This document shows positions 42,842 to 51,875 of a DNA stretch of 64,000 nt, one piece after another (within the stretch, counting starts at the first letter, position 1; every line of letters begins with the position of its first letter). The stretch lies in NCBI RefSeq assembly GCF_900141985.1, contig NZ_FQZK01000021.1:31989-95988 (forward strand), in the 5' to 3' direction. The translations under genes and the position numbers were made by a program. The DNA comes from Nocardiopsis flavescens. Lineage in GTDB: Bacteria > Actinomycetota > Actinomycetes > Streptosporangiales > Streptosporangiaceae. The notes under the pieces are model-generated. The model searched no databases and had not been told where the DNA came from. It was given only the letters and a program-made list of their open reading frames with translations.

Positions 42842-43005
42842 CCGCCGTGCCCGGGGTCGGGCGCCCCGGGGCGGCGGGGCACCCGAGCGGTGGCCGGATC
42901 GGGCCCCGGGGGATCCGCCGGAGCCCGCCCGCGCCGCCCGCCCGTGGCCTACGATGCTGTCCTCCGGGTGCGCGCGGGTGCTCGGAGGTTCTCTTTGGAG
43001 GGTCC

Positions 43006-45051
43006 GTGGCCGTCGCACCGGGTTCGGGTGAGGGACTCGTCCGCATCGTCCCCGGGTCGCCGCCGGACGCCGCGCTGCCGCGGGAGGGCGGCCGGGGCCG
43101 CCTCGCGGTGCGCGACGGAGTCGAGGGCGTCCTGCACTGCGCCCTGGTGATGGAGGACGTCCGGCTCACCGCCTCCGAGCGCGTCGGCCTGGGCTGGCTG
43201 CTGCGCGAGCACCAGGAGTTCGCGGCCGCCGCCTTCGTGCCGGGGGACGGTCCCGGGTTCGCCGAGCTGTGCGCCGGGCTGCGGGAGGGCGGCCCCGGCT
43301 GCGGTGTGGTCCTGGGGTCGCCGGGCGAGGGCCGCACCGGTACCGCCGTGGCGGCTCTGGCCCGGGCCGGGCTGCTGGTGCGGCCGCTGATGGTGGACGT
43401 GGAGGAGGACGACCCCTTCCAGGGGGTCTGGCCCGACGAGGGGCGCGGCTACCTCGTGGACGTGTCCGGGGCGGGTCCGCTGACCGATGCCTTCCTGGGG
43501 GCGCTGGGCGGTTTCGCCGCGGCGGCCGCCCATGCCGGGGCGGCGCTGGTGGCGGTGGCCGAGCCCGGCCAGTGGGATGTGGCGCCGATCCCGGGCGCGG
43601 TGCACCTGCGGGCCCGGCCGCCCGAGCGCCGCGAGGTGCTGGCGGCGCACCTGGGGTGCCTGCTGGGCGACCGCCGCCGGGCCGCGCGCTGGGCGCGCGA
43701 GCTGGACGGGTGCGGGCTGCTGCGCGGGGCGACCCCGGCGGAGGCCGCCGCGCTGGCCCGTACCGCGCACGGCGTGCTCGCCGGCCGCGAGGGCGGGGCG
43801 GGAGGGTACGAGCTGACCGCTCTGATCCGGGAGCGCCACCGGGGCGGCGGGGACGTCGCCGACTGGTTCGCCGGCGCCACCGGGTCCCAGGGGGTGTGGA
43901 ACCGGGTGGTGGTCGCGGCGCTGGCCGTCCTGGAGGGCGAGCCGGTGGAGGCGGCACTGGCGGGCGCCCGCGCCCTGGCCGGGGAGCTGGGGGTGCGGGC
44001 CCGCGAGACCGACGGCATCGCCGGGGCCGGCATCGGACCGACCCTGGAGCGGGTGGGGGCGCGGCGCACCGCCGCGGGGGACGTGCTCTTCGAGCGGGAG
44101 GACCGCGCAGACCGGGTGCTGGAGCACCTGTGGTCCGAGCATCCGGGCGTGCGCGGCGGCCTGGCGGGCTGGGCGGCGGCGGAGGCGGTGCGCCGGGGCG
44201 GGGAGACCGCGCACCGGATCGGCGCCCGGCTGTTCTCCCTGTTCGACCGGTGTGCCGACCCGGGTGCCCTGGTGGACCTGTTCGACGCCTGGGTGGGGGA
44301 GCCCGACCTGGCGGACGCGGTGGTGGCGCTGTCCTCGGCGGCGCTGGTGCACCCCCGGTTCGCGCGGGCGCTGCGCGAGCGCCTGTACGCGGAGGCCCGC
44401 GATCCGGCCTCGGTGGTGACGGCGCGGGTGGTGGCGCGGGTGTGCGCCGAGTACGGCAAGGCCGATCCGGTGGGCGCGCTGACCCGGTTGAAGTGGCTGC
44501 TGGAGGTGGACGAGGACGCCGAGAAGGCGCTGTGGGAGCTGGCCCGGTACGAGGGCCTGCACCCGGCGCTGGTGCGGGCGGCGCTGGAGTGGATCGGCGG
44601 GGCGCTGCCCTGGAACACCGGAGCGACGTCTGCGGTGCGGGCCGACGCGGGGGTGCGGCTGCTGGAGGGCCTGCTGGCGGCGGAGGCCGACGGGGTCCCG
44701 GTGCTGCTCGCCCGGTACCTGCGCGAACCGGGCGAGGAGGGGGAGCGGCTGCTGGGCTCGGCGTGGTACGCGCTGCTGGAGTTCGGGGCGCACGAGCGGG
44801 TGCGCGCGGCCCTGCGGCCGTGGCTGCGGGCCGCGCTGGCCGACGGCGCCGGGTTCGACGAGGTGGTGTACGCCCTGGGGTGCGCGGTGGCCGGGCTGGC
44901 CGGGGCCGAACCGGACGCGGTGGCCCGCCGGTCTGAGCGCCTGGACCGGGCGCTGGCCGAGGCGTGCGACCGGGAGGGGTTGGAGGAGTCGGAGGGCTCG
45001 CGGCTGCGGGAGGCCCTGGGGCTGGCCCCGGCCCGGGACCGCACCGCCTGA
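43006..45051 (+). CDS. large helical-repeat protein with degenerate P-loop
   Basis: A 681-residue cytoplasmic protein. A segment GVVLGSPGEGRTGTAVAALA (100-119) has the spacing of Walker A (GxxGxGK[ST]) but with Arg110 in the place of lysine. An acidic stretch (LVDVSGAGPLTDAF) may mark Walker B. From about residue 230 onward it is helical repeats (HLWSEHPGVRGGLAGWAAAE, LTRLKWLLEVDEDAEKALWE). The layout recalls STAND NTPases or inactive relatives. The GTG at 43006 has TTTGGAGG 7 bases upstream; the longer frame from 42814 has no support. Function unknown; it follows the TPR-like gene after 164 bases. Confidence 0.65.
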   Translation: MAVAPGSGEGLVRIVPGSPPDAALPREGGRGRLAVRDGVEGVLHCALVMEDVRLTASERVGLGWLLREHQEFAAAAFVPGDGPGFAELCAGLREGGPGCGVVLGSPGEGRTGTAVAALARAGLLVRPLMVDVEEDDPFQGVWPDEGRGYLVDVSGAGPLTDAFLGALGGFAAAAAHAGAALVAVAEPGQWDVAPIPGAVHLRARPPERREVLAAHLGCLLGDRRRAARWARELDGCGLLRGATPAEAAALARTAHGVLAGREGGAGGYELTALIRERHRGGGDVADWFAGATGSQGVWNRVVVAALAVLEGEPVEAALAGARALAGELGVRARETDGIAGAGIGPTLERVGARRTAAGDVLFEREDRADRVLEHLWSEHPGVRGGLAGWAAAEAVRRGGETAHRIGARLFSLFDRCADPGALVDLFDAWVGEPDLADAVVALSSAALVHPRFARALRERLYAEARDPASVVTARVVARVCAEYGKADPVGALTRLKWLLEVDEDAEKALWELARYEGLHPALVRAALEWIGGALPWNTGATSAVRADAGVRLLEGLLAAEADGVPVLLARYLREPGEEGERLLGSAWYALLEFGAHERVRAALRPWLRAALADGAGFDEVVYALGCAVAGLAGAEPDAVARRSERLDRALAEACDREGLEESEGSRLREALGLAPARDRTA

Positions 45052-45388
45052 GGCGCCCCGACCGAACGCGGGGAGGGCGCGGCGGCAGGGGCGCCCCGGG
45101 GCCGCGGCGGGTCTGCACCCCGTCCGGGAGCGGGCCCGGCCGCGCACCCGCCGGCGCGAGGCCGGCTCGGCTCCCCGTCCGGGAGCGGAGGTCACGTCCG
45201 CCGGTGCGGTGCGGCCTTCGCACGGCCGTGTCCTCGCGGGTTCTCGCGATGGCCGGCCGGAGCCCGCGATGCGTATCGGCCGGGAGGGGCGCGAGGGCCG
45301 CGCCGCCCGGTGGACCCCTGCGGAGCGGCCCCGTCGCGGGGGCGGCGTGCGCGGTGGCCGGAAGGCGGAGCGGTGCCCGGGCCCGGGG
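45052..45388. other. 337-base gap with a 16-bp direct repeat
   Basis: Between convergent genes. CCCCGTCCGGGAGCGG occurs at 45118-45133 and 45173-45188. No gene is supported; several CCGG-rich dyads could act as terminators. Confidence 0.45.
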
Positions 45389-46342
45389 TCAGTCCGGGAG
45401 CGGGGTCCCGGCCGTGGCGGGCGGTGCGGGCTCGGCCCACGGCGGCGGCGCCTCCGCGGCGACCTCGCGCATCCGCCGGTAGGCGGCGTCGTCGGAGGGG
45501 CGCGGAGCCCCGTCCTCGGCCAGCAGGTGGGTCAGCGGCGGGGCCGTCCCGCCGTCGTCCAGCACCACCGTCTTCTGCCGGGCCCCGTCGCGCAGGGTCA
45601 GCCGGACCTCGGTGATGCTGTCCGCGCCGCGCAGGTGGAACAGCCCCGCCAGGTCCACCCGGCGGGCCAGGATCTGCTCGGTCAGGGGCGCGGGCAGGTG
45701 GCGCTGGCCCGGGGGAGGGGTCAGGACGTGCCGGAAGGTCCCCATCGGCCGGGGGTCCTCCAGGTTGAACAGGTCGGCGCCGCGGGTGACCTCCACGACC
45801 TCCACCTTCACGGCGTGGGCGCCCTCCAGGAACCGGCGGTAGGCGGCCGAGTCCGACAGCGGCGCGCAGCGCAGCGACAGCCGCCCGCCCAGCCGGGCGT
45901 CCGCCCAGCGCTTGATGTGGTCCAGCAGGATCGTCCCCGCGCCCCGGCCCTGGTGGCGCTCGGTCATCGCCAGGGCGTGCGCTCCGCCCCGGGGCACCAC
46001 CAGCAGGGCGCGCAGGTGGGTGGTGGCCGCCTCCTGCGCCCCGTAGTGGTAAGGGTCCCGGTCCTCGTCGACGCTGCGGATGGTGCCCGGGGTGCCGAAC
46101 CTGCCGTAGTCCAGCCGGACCTCGATCTCGCGGTCGCCGGTTCGGCGGTGGGCGCCCACGGACAGGTGGGAGCGGCGCTCGGGGTCGGTCACCGGGTGCT
46201 CCTCCAGTGCCCCCACCGCGTCGTGGAGGAGGTCGAGCAGGTCGGTCCCCTCCTCGTCGAGGCGGTCCACCGGGGGGTGGTCGTCCGGGCGGCCGGGCGG
46301 GGCCGCCCACAGCCGGTAGGCGGCGAAACCGTGTGTGGCCAC
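45389..46342 (-). CDS. hypothetical protein with GNAT-like segment
   Basis: A 317-residue protein whose family I cannot name. It has LLDLLHDAVGALEEHP, SVGAHRRTGDREIEVRLDY and a segment HALAMTERHQGRGAGTILLD (about residues 140-160) like the acetyl-CoA-binding loop R/QxxGxG/A of GNAT enzymes, followed by AYRRFLEGAHAVKVEV. The C-terminal part (RHLPAPLTEQILARRVDLAG, DSITEVRLTLRDGARQKTVV) is beta-rich. The GTG at 46342 (VATHGFAAYRLW) is chosen as the last start before the conserved part; the frame is open to 47215. Divergent from the phosphatase gene at 46541. Confidence 0.55.
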   Translation of the reverse strand: MATHGFAAYRLWAAPPGRPDDHPPVDRLDEEGTDLLDLLHDAVGALEEHPVTDPERRSHLSVGAHRRTGDREIEVRLDYGRFGTPGTIRSVDEDRDPYHYGAQEAATTHLRALLVVPRGGAHALAMTERHQGRGAGTILLDHIKRWADARLGGRLSLRCAPLSDSAAYRRFLEGAHAVKVEVVEVTRGADLFNLEDPRPMGTFRHVLTPPPGQRHLPAPLTEQILARRVDLAGLFHLRGADSITEVRLTLRDGARQKTVVLDDGGTAPPLTHLLAEDGAPRPSDDAAYRRMREVAAEAPPPWAEPAPPATAGTPLPD

Positions 46343-46540
46343 GCGTGTCCGTTCGGGTCGTCGGTCCTGGTCGGGTGCGCCGCCCCGGGCGGACGGCACG
46401 GGACACCAGGGTAGTGGGGCGGAGGCCGCGGCGCGCGGTGCGCGGGGCGGGTCCCGGTCGCCCGGCGCGGCGGTGCGCGGGGCACCGCGGCTCCGGGGCG
46501 GTCGGAGTGCCGCGGCCCGGGACCGGGCACAACACCGAGC

Positions 46541-47137
46541 ATGGGCGAACTGGTGCTGGTCAGGCACGGGCAGACCGAGTGGAGCAGGGGGAGGCGCCAC
46601 ACCGGCCGGACGGACGTGCCGCTGACGGAGGAGGGGGAGCGGCAGGCCGCGGCGCTGCGCCCGCTGCTCGCCGGGCGCACGGTCGGCGCGGTGGTCACCA
46701 GCCCGCTGCGGCGGGCGGTGCGCACGGCCGAGCTCGCGGGGCTGGCCGCCACGCGGACCGACCCCGACCTCCGGGAGTGGGACTACGGCGGCTACGAGGG
46801 GGTGACCACCGTGCAGATCCGGCGGGAGCGGCCCGGCTGGGACCTGTGGCGCGACGGGGTGGTCCCGGGGGACGCGGCGCATCCGGGGGAGCGGGTGGAG
46901 GACGTGGCCGCCCGGGTCGACCGGGTGCTGGAGCCGCTGGCCGCGCAGGTGGGCGATCCGGGGTCCGCGGACACGGTGCTGGTGGCGCACGGCCACGTCC
47001 TGCGGGTGCTCACCGCACGGTGGCTGGGGCTGGACGGCGGGGCCGGCGCGCTGTTCTCCCTGGGGACAGGGGCGGTGTGCACGCTGGGCCGGGAACACGA
47101 CCGGCCGGTGGTGTCCTCCTGGAACCTGGTGCCGTGA
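46541..47137 (+). CDS. histidine phosphatase (phosphoglycerate-mutase-like)
   Basis: A 198-residue enzyme of the histidine phosphatase superfamily. The catalytic RHG is at residues 8-10 (LVLVRHGQTEWS). Other active-site elements are TSPLRRAVRTAEL, the acid LREWDYGGYEG and the second histidine in VLVAHGHVLRVL. It is the cofactor-independent-of-bisphosphoglycerate small phosphatase type, acting on phospho-sugars or other phosphomonoesters; the substrate is unknown. The start is ATG at 46541. Confidence 0.92.
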   Translation: MGELVLVRHGQTEWSRGRRHTGRTDVPLTEEGERQAAALRPLLAGRTVGAVVTSPLRRAVRTAELAGLAATRTDPDLREWDYGGYEGVTTVQIRRERPGWDLWRDGVVPGDAAHPGERVEDVAARVDRVLEPLAAQVGDPGSADTVLVAHGHVLRVLTARWLGLDGGAGALFSLGTGAVCTLGREHDRPVVSSWNLVP

Positions 47138-47765
47138 CGGCCCGGGGCCGGGGATCGGGGCGTGCGGGAACGGGTGGGCCCGAGGACCGGAGCGGGGGAG
47201 GGACGGATCTCCCACCGACGGTCAGGACCGGACGGACGAGGCACCCGATACGGCCGTCGGCCGGGTGCCGCTTCCCCGGTGAAGGGGCGGTCCTGTCAGG
47301 GGTGAGCAGGGGAAACTCGGGGCTCGACGGACCGGAATCGACGCCCGCCCTCGGGGCGGGATCGCTCGTTTGTTCTGACGTGAGGTCTGCGCCACCGGTT
47401 CCTCAGGGGCCACATGAGGCCACTATGGAACCTTTTCGCCTCCTCGACCCGCGCGAGACGGGGACGGCCGGGTCCTCACATGAACAGGGGACATGACAAA
47501 GGACCCGACCGTCGATGCCCCTTCTCCAGATGAGAGGGGCCGTGGGCGCCGACGGTTCCCGCGGGAGCCGTCGGGCGATCGACGGGAGGCGGGGGCGGTA
47601 CGCGGTCACCGCGTGTGCGCCTGTGGTGGCGGGGCCTTCCGTGAACGGGGGGAGCACGGTGGACCCCGCCACCTCGGCCCGCCCTCCGAGCGGGGGCTGC
47701 CGGAGGGCGGGACCGACGGCGGCGACGGCACCGGAGGTGCGGGGTGCCGCCGCTAGGGGAGTGGT
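47138..47765. other. 628-base gap, no firm gene
   Basis: A plus-strand frame at 47493-47756 (87 codons, Arg/Gly-rich) has an AGGGGAC sequence 3 bases before its ATG, but no recognisable protein. The region 47300-47470 is slightly lower in GC. Nothing else is seen. Confidence 0.45.
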
Positions 47766-48911
47766 CTAGGCGGCGTCCTCGCGAGAGAGCGCCGCACCCG
47801 GTCTGAGGCCGAAGGGGACACCGAAGCCGGTGAGCACGCCCCGGCGTCCCAGGCGCTCGAAGATCTCCTGGGTGACGTCGTGGTCGGGGGCCGAGCGGGG
47901 CGGCCACCCGAAGTGCTCGGCCACCGTCGACCAGCTCGGCCCGTGGCCGTGGTCGGAGCGGTACCCGTCCACCCAGCGGCCGACCTCGGCGGCCCGGTCG
48001 CCGAGCAGCGCGTCGGCGCGCTCGCCCACCGGTGCCTGTAGCGGTGTCGTCGCGGGGGAGGTCCGGGGCGGGGTCGGCGGCGGCGGGGCCACGGGCGCCA
48101 GCCAGGCGGTGGTCTCGCCCAGCTCCGCCTCGATGACCGCGCCGTCGTCGCGCACCGGGGTGATCCACTCGATGCGCTCCAGCCAGGCGAGCAGTTCGGT
48201 GAGCTCGTCGGGCCCCGACAGCGCGCATGCCACGGTGACCTCCACCCGGGGGACCCGGATGCGGCCGCCGGGTTCGGCGCGCGAGGCCAGGTAGGCGCCC
48301 GTGAGCCGGAGCCGGTTGGGCTTCTTGCGCATCTTCTTGTGCGCCATCGCCCGGCCCACCCAGCCGGAGGCGCGCGAGCGCACCCCCTGGCCGATGTCCC
48401 AGGGGTTGTCCTCGATGTCGGGCAGGTCGCACAGGGCCGGGTCGGAGGGGTGGGACTCGATCACCCGCTCGGGGGTGGTGACCAGCCAGCCGGAGGAGAT
48501 GAGGTCGCCGAGCGCGGCGTGCGGGTCCTCCAGGCGCAGGATCCGCATGTCCTGGCCGAGCAGGTACACCTTGCCGCGGATGGCGCCGCGCAGCGCGCAG
48601 ACCAGGGCCAGGTAGCGGGCGTCGGGGTCCGAGCCCACCTGCTTGGAGGCGACGTAGGCCCACACCTCGCGCAGGAACTCCATCTTGTGCAGGGTGAGGG
48701 GCAGGTCCCGGTTGGGGTGCGGGGTGGGCGGCGGCGGGCCCTCCCGGCGTTCGGGCGGCTTGGGCGGCCACCCGGGCGGATTGAACACGCCGTTTTCGTG
48801 GCAGCGGACGCATTCCATCGCCGCGGCCAGGTCCGGATCGGGCCTGTGGAACCGCGGCTGTCGGATCTGACCGGGAGGCGGCGCCTCCCCGGTCGGGCTG
48901 TGCTGCGTCAT
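47766..48911 (-). CDS. hypothetical protein, winged-helix-like
   Basis: A 381-residue protein without an assigned family. It carries one CxxC pair (MECVRCHENG, about residue 35) and a proline-rich spacer. The central part (REVWAYVASKQVGSDPDARY, ALRGAIRGKVYLLG, ALGDLISSGWL) suggests helices of a DNA-binding or replication-type fold. LGWLERIEWITPV and GWPPRSAPDHDV segments follow. The C-terminal region (WSTVAEHFGWP, IFERLGRRGVLTGFGVPFGL) looks like a winged helix. The ATG lies at 48911. A role in plasmid- or element-linked regulation is possible but not shown. Confidence 0.6.
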   Translation of the reverse strand: MTQHSPTGEAPPPGQIRQPRFHRPDPDLAAAMECVRCHENGVFNPPGWPPKPPERREGPPPPTPHPNRDLPLTLHKMEFLREVWAYVASKQVGSDPDARYLALVCALRGAIRGKVYLLGQDMRILRLEDPHAALGDLISSGWLVTTPERVIESHPSDPALCDLPDIEDNPWDIGQGVRSRASGWVGRAMAHKKMRKKPNRLRLTGAYLASRAEPGGRIRVPRVEVTVACALSGPDELTELLAWLERIEWITPVRDDGAVIEAELGETTAWLAPVAPPPPTPPRTSPATTPLQAPVGERADALLGDRAAEVGRWVDGYRSDHGHGPSWSTVAEHFGWPPRSAPDHDVTQEIFERLGRRGVLTGFGVPFGLRPGAALSREDAA

Positions 48912-49065
48912 GGCATGGAGACTAGCGGTATTCGTGGTGCCGGGGGCTGGTGTCGACGGGAATCCGGGGAGTCACCCGTATTCCGAATAACCGTTCCGGT
49001 AGGCCGGTGTATCCGGTATAGGCGCCTCGGCGGCGCCGGGCGGCCCGGTGGCGCGCGGGTGCGGT

Positions 49066-51621
49066 TCACGGGGGTGCGTCCTCCCCCCGCGGGCACCACG
49101 CCCGGTAGGGGCAGGTGCGGCAGGCCGGCCCGGGGACGGGCGCGTGCTCCAGGTCCCGGTGCCAGGGTGCGGCCAGGTCGCGCACGGTGCGCTCGGCCGC
49201 GGCCAGGACCGAGGGCGAGGCGGGGTCCAGGACGTGGACCCGGGCGCCGCCGGGGGTGAGGACCTCCACCTCCACCGCGGGCTCGGGCCCGGCGGCGATC
49301 ACCCCGGAGGAGAAGAGGAGGACGCCCAGGGCGGCCCGCGGCTCCTGGGCGAACAGCGCGGCCGGAGCCGTCCCGGGCGGGCCGTCCTCCGGGATGAGGA
49401 CGCTGCGGTGGACCCAGGAGCCGCGCCGGTGGTGCAGGACGTCGGCGCGGTGCACCAGCAGCACGTCGGCGTCGGTGTCGTCGGCGGTGAGGGCCGAGCC
49501 GGAGCGCACGTGGTCGCCCGCCGGAAGGTCGCGCAGCGGGCACACGGGCAGGTGCGCGGCGAGCAGGGCGGCGGCCCGCCGGGCCCGCTCGCCGAAGAGC
49601 CGCCGCCCGCCGCAGGCCCACCGTGCGGGGTCGGGCGGCAGGTCCGCGGGCTCGCAGGCACGCCGGGGCGGCCGTCCGTGCGCGCGCTCCAGCCAGGCCC
49701 GCACCGCTCCGGCCACCACCCCGTCCCCGGCGCGGAGGGGGTCGGCGGTGCGCGGGGGAGGCGACGGTGCTGGCGCTGGCGCTGGCGCTGGCCCGGTCCC
49801 CGGCCCGCCGGGTGCGGCGGTCGACGTGCGGGGGCCGCGTGTCCCGGCGCCGGTCGCCCTTGTGCCGGTGCCCAGGGGGGACGTTCGTTCCGGTCCTGCC
49901 GCTTGTACACGGGGTTCGGACACCGCTGTGCCGGGGCCGGTGCCCGGGTGGGGCATCGGTGCGGGCCGGTCGCCGTGTCCGCGGGACGCGGTCGTTGTGC
50001 CGGGGGCGGATGACCGGGCGCCGGTCGTGTTCGTGCCGGTGCCCGTGTGCGGGTTTCGCCCTGGACCCGCCGCGTGCGGGCGGGGCGCGGTGATCTCGGG
50101 GCCGGTGGTCCTCGCTGCGTCCGTCGGGGGCGGGGTGGGTTCCGCCCCCGTCGTGTGTGCGTGGCGGGCGGCGGCCGTTGCGCCGAGACCGGATGCCGTC
50201 GTGTCGGCCGCCTGCGGGGCGGCGGGCGGCTGTGGGCTCCGCTCCCACGCGGCCGTGCGCGCGTACGGCGCGTGGGTCGTCCTCGCGGCGGTCCCCGGGG
50301 GCGGTGCCTGCTCCGGCCCCGCCGTGGGGGCGCGGGGCGTGGCGGTCGATGCGTCGGAACCGGGTGCCCTCGTGCCGGCCGGAGCCGTGCGCGCGTCGGC
50401 GGGCGGTGCGTGCCTCGGCCGTGGCGCGGGTTCGCGGGGCGGTGCGGACGTGTGCCGTGGTGCGGGTCCGTCCCGCCCTGCCCGGGCGGCCGGGCCGAGC
50501 GGTGCTCCGTCCGTCGCCGGCGCACCGCCGGGCGGCGCCGGTGCGCCGGGGGCGGACACGAAGGTCCCCGCCCCGGCGGGGACGGTGGGTGGACACGGCG
50601 CGTGGGGACCGAGGGCGCGGGGCCCGTCCGGGGGCGGTTGCACCGTGTGGCGCACGGGCACGCGGTGGACGGCGGGCAGGCCCAGGGCGCGGAAGTGGGC
50701 GCGGGCCGGGCACAGGGCGTGCTCGCGCGCCCCGTCCGGAGACCAGGCGCGCCGTTCCGGGGCCCGCGCCAGCCCCAGCAGGCCGGGGGCGCGCGGCAGT
50801 CGCCCACAGCCGCTGCGGATCCCGCAGGTCAGGCAGTCCGGTCCCGGTACGCGGGCTCCGCCGACCAGGGCGGAGCGCAACCCCTCGCGGCCCCGCTCCG
50901 CGAACAGCGCCACCGCCTCCTCGGCGGTGCCGTCGAACCGGGTCTGCGCGGCCCCGTCCAGGCAGGACACGCGGACCACCCGCACCCGTTCCGGGGGGCC
51001 GTCGCCCCGGAGCATCGGATAGGGGGCGCCGCCGTGGTAGCGGGCCGGGTCGGCGGCGTAGGCCCGGCGGTCCACCGGCGACCCCGTGGCCAGCACATAG
51101 GCGGCGACCGCGACCCCGGCGTCGGCCGGGGACCGCCGCAGCCCGCCCGGCACCGGCACCCACAGCTCCCGGGCCGTGTCGCGGGTGTAGCAGCGCCCGG
51201 CGGCGCGCACCTCGTACGGGCGGCGGTGGCGGGAGTCGCGTTCGGGCATGTACTGGCGGACCCAGAAGTCGGGCACGGGCGTGCGGCCGGCGACCGCCGC
51301 CAGGTGGGCGCCGGCGGCGTGGTGCACCCACCGGCGCACCCCCTCGTGCACCGGCGGTACCCGGTCGCCCAGCACCGTGACCGGCGGCCGGCCCGGCGGC
51401 GGCGGGTGGGCGCAGGCCCGCTCCAGCGACCAGCCACGGTGCTCGACCAGGTCCAGGACGGCGTGAAGGACGGCCGCCGGCACCTCGCCCGGCCGGTGCC
51501 GTTCGGGGCCGGCGGAGCGGTCCGCGCGCACCCTGCGGTACGCCGGGCACCCGCCGCGCGGCAGGACCGCGGCGTCGCTGAGCAGGCGGACGACGGGGGG
51601 ACAACCGGTGTCGGTGATCAT
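49066..51621 (-). CDS. Cas4-like cysteine protein with long disordered linker
   Basis: An 851-residue protein. The N-terminal 300 residues include tracts typical of PD-(D/E)XK-type proteins and end in a cysteine motif PDCLTCGIRSGC. Residues about 330-640 are a Pro/Ala/Thr/Gly-rich linker with loose repeats (TTGPEITAPRPHAAGP; PAPAPAPAP). The C-terminal 200 residues contain ADVLLVHRADVLHHRR, VEVEVLTPGGARVHVLDP and the ending CRTCPYRAWCP, close to the cysteine cluster of Cas4/AddB nucleases that holds an iron-sulfur cluster. A nuclease role is inferred; I could not confirm the catalytic D-ExK. The ATG at 51621 has GGAAGG upstream. It is divergent from the SNF2-fragment/SWIM pair. Confidence 0.6.
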   Translation of the reverse strand: MITDTGCPPVVRLLSDAAVLPRGGCPAYRRVRADRSAGPERHRPGEVPAAVLHAVLDLVEHRGWSLERACAHPPPPGRPPVTVLGDRVPPVHEGVRRWVHHAAGAHLAAVAGRTPVPDFWVRQYMPERDSRHRRPYEVRAAGRCYTRDTARELWVPVPGGLRRSPADAGVAVAAYVLATGSPVDRRAYAADPARYHGGAPYPMLRGDGPPERVRVVRVSCLDGAAQTRFDGTAEEAVALFAERGREGLRSALVGGARVPGPDCLTCGIRSGCGRLPRAPGLLGLARAPERRAWSPDGAREHALCPARAHFRALGLPAVHRVPVRHTVQPPPDGPRALGPHAPCPPTVPAGAGTFVSAPGAPAPPGGAPATDGAPLGPAARAGRDGPAPRHTSAPPREPAPRPRHAPPADARTAPAGTRAPGSDASTATPRAPTAGPEQAPPPGTAARTTHAPYARTAAWERSPQPPAAPQAADTTASGLGATAAARHAHTTGAEPTPPPTDAARTTGPEITAPRPHAAGPGRNPHTGTGTNTTGARSSAPGTTTASRGHGDRPAPMPHPGTGPGTAVSEPRVQAAGPERTSPLGTGTRATGAGTRGPRTSTAAPGGPGTGPAPAPAPAPSPPPRTADPLRAGDGVVAGAVRAWLERAHGRPPRRACEPADLPPDPARWACGGRRLFGERARRAAALLAAHLPVCPLRDLPAGDHVRSGSALTADDTDADVLLVHRADVLHHRRGSWVHRSVLIPEDGPPGTAPAALFAQEPRAALGVLLFSSGVIAAGPEPAVEVEVLTPGGARVHVLDPASPSVLAAAERTVRDLAAPWHRDLEHAPVPGPACRTCPYRAWCPRGEDAPP

Positions 51622-51686
51622 GCGCGGCACCTTCCGGAGGGCTTTTCGAAAAGGGTGGCACGATCGGCGGGATCGTGCCGAAGGGC

Positions 51687-51695
51687 TGTGGATAA
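51687..51695 (-). promoter_or_regulatory. DnaA box, perfect consensus on minus strand
   Basis: The complement is TTATCCACA, the classical DnaA box. A single copy in a gap between divergent genes; it may be incidental or a DnaA-responsive site. Confidence 0.35.
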
Positions 51696-51751
51696 CCTTT
51701 TCGGTCCCGCTCTCTATCGAATCTCGGGACGGCCCGGATCGAAAACCCGAA

Positions 51752-51774
51752 ATCCAGGTTCTGTATTTCTGGAT
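51752..51774. promoter_or_regulatory. inverted repeat ATCCAG-N11-CTGGAT
   Basis: Six-bp arms with an 11-nt, AT-rich centre. A plausible operator between the two diverging genes. Confidence 0.35.
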
Positions 51775-51875
51775 GCGCCCTCACCTGCGACGATGCGGCC
51801 CGAGAGTGTCGTGCGGGCTCCGCACTTGCGGGAAAGCACTCCGGTGGGAGGCACCCCCCGCTCACACTGGGGCGC

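Larger units (their letters stand above)
51622..51875. other. divergent promoter region with DnaA-box match
   Basis: A 254-base gap. It is AT-richer than its surroundings and carries TGTGGATAA at 51687-51695 and the inverted repeat ATCCAG/CTGGAT at 51752-51774. Confidence 0.55.

Noticed and set aside
47493..47756. An 87-codon Arg/Gly-rich frame with an upstream AGGGGAC
   Set aside because: Spacing is too short and the product has no fold-like pattern; mentioned under the gap only.
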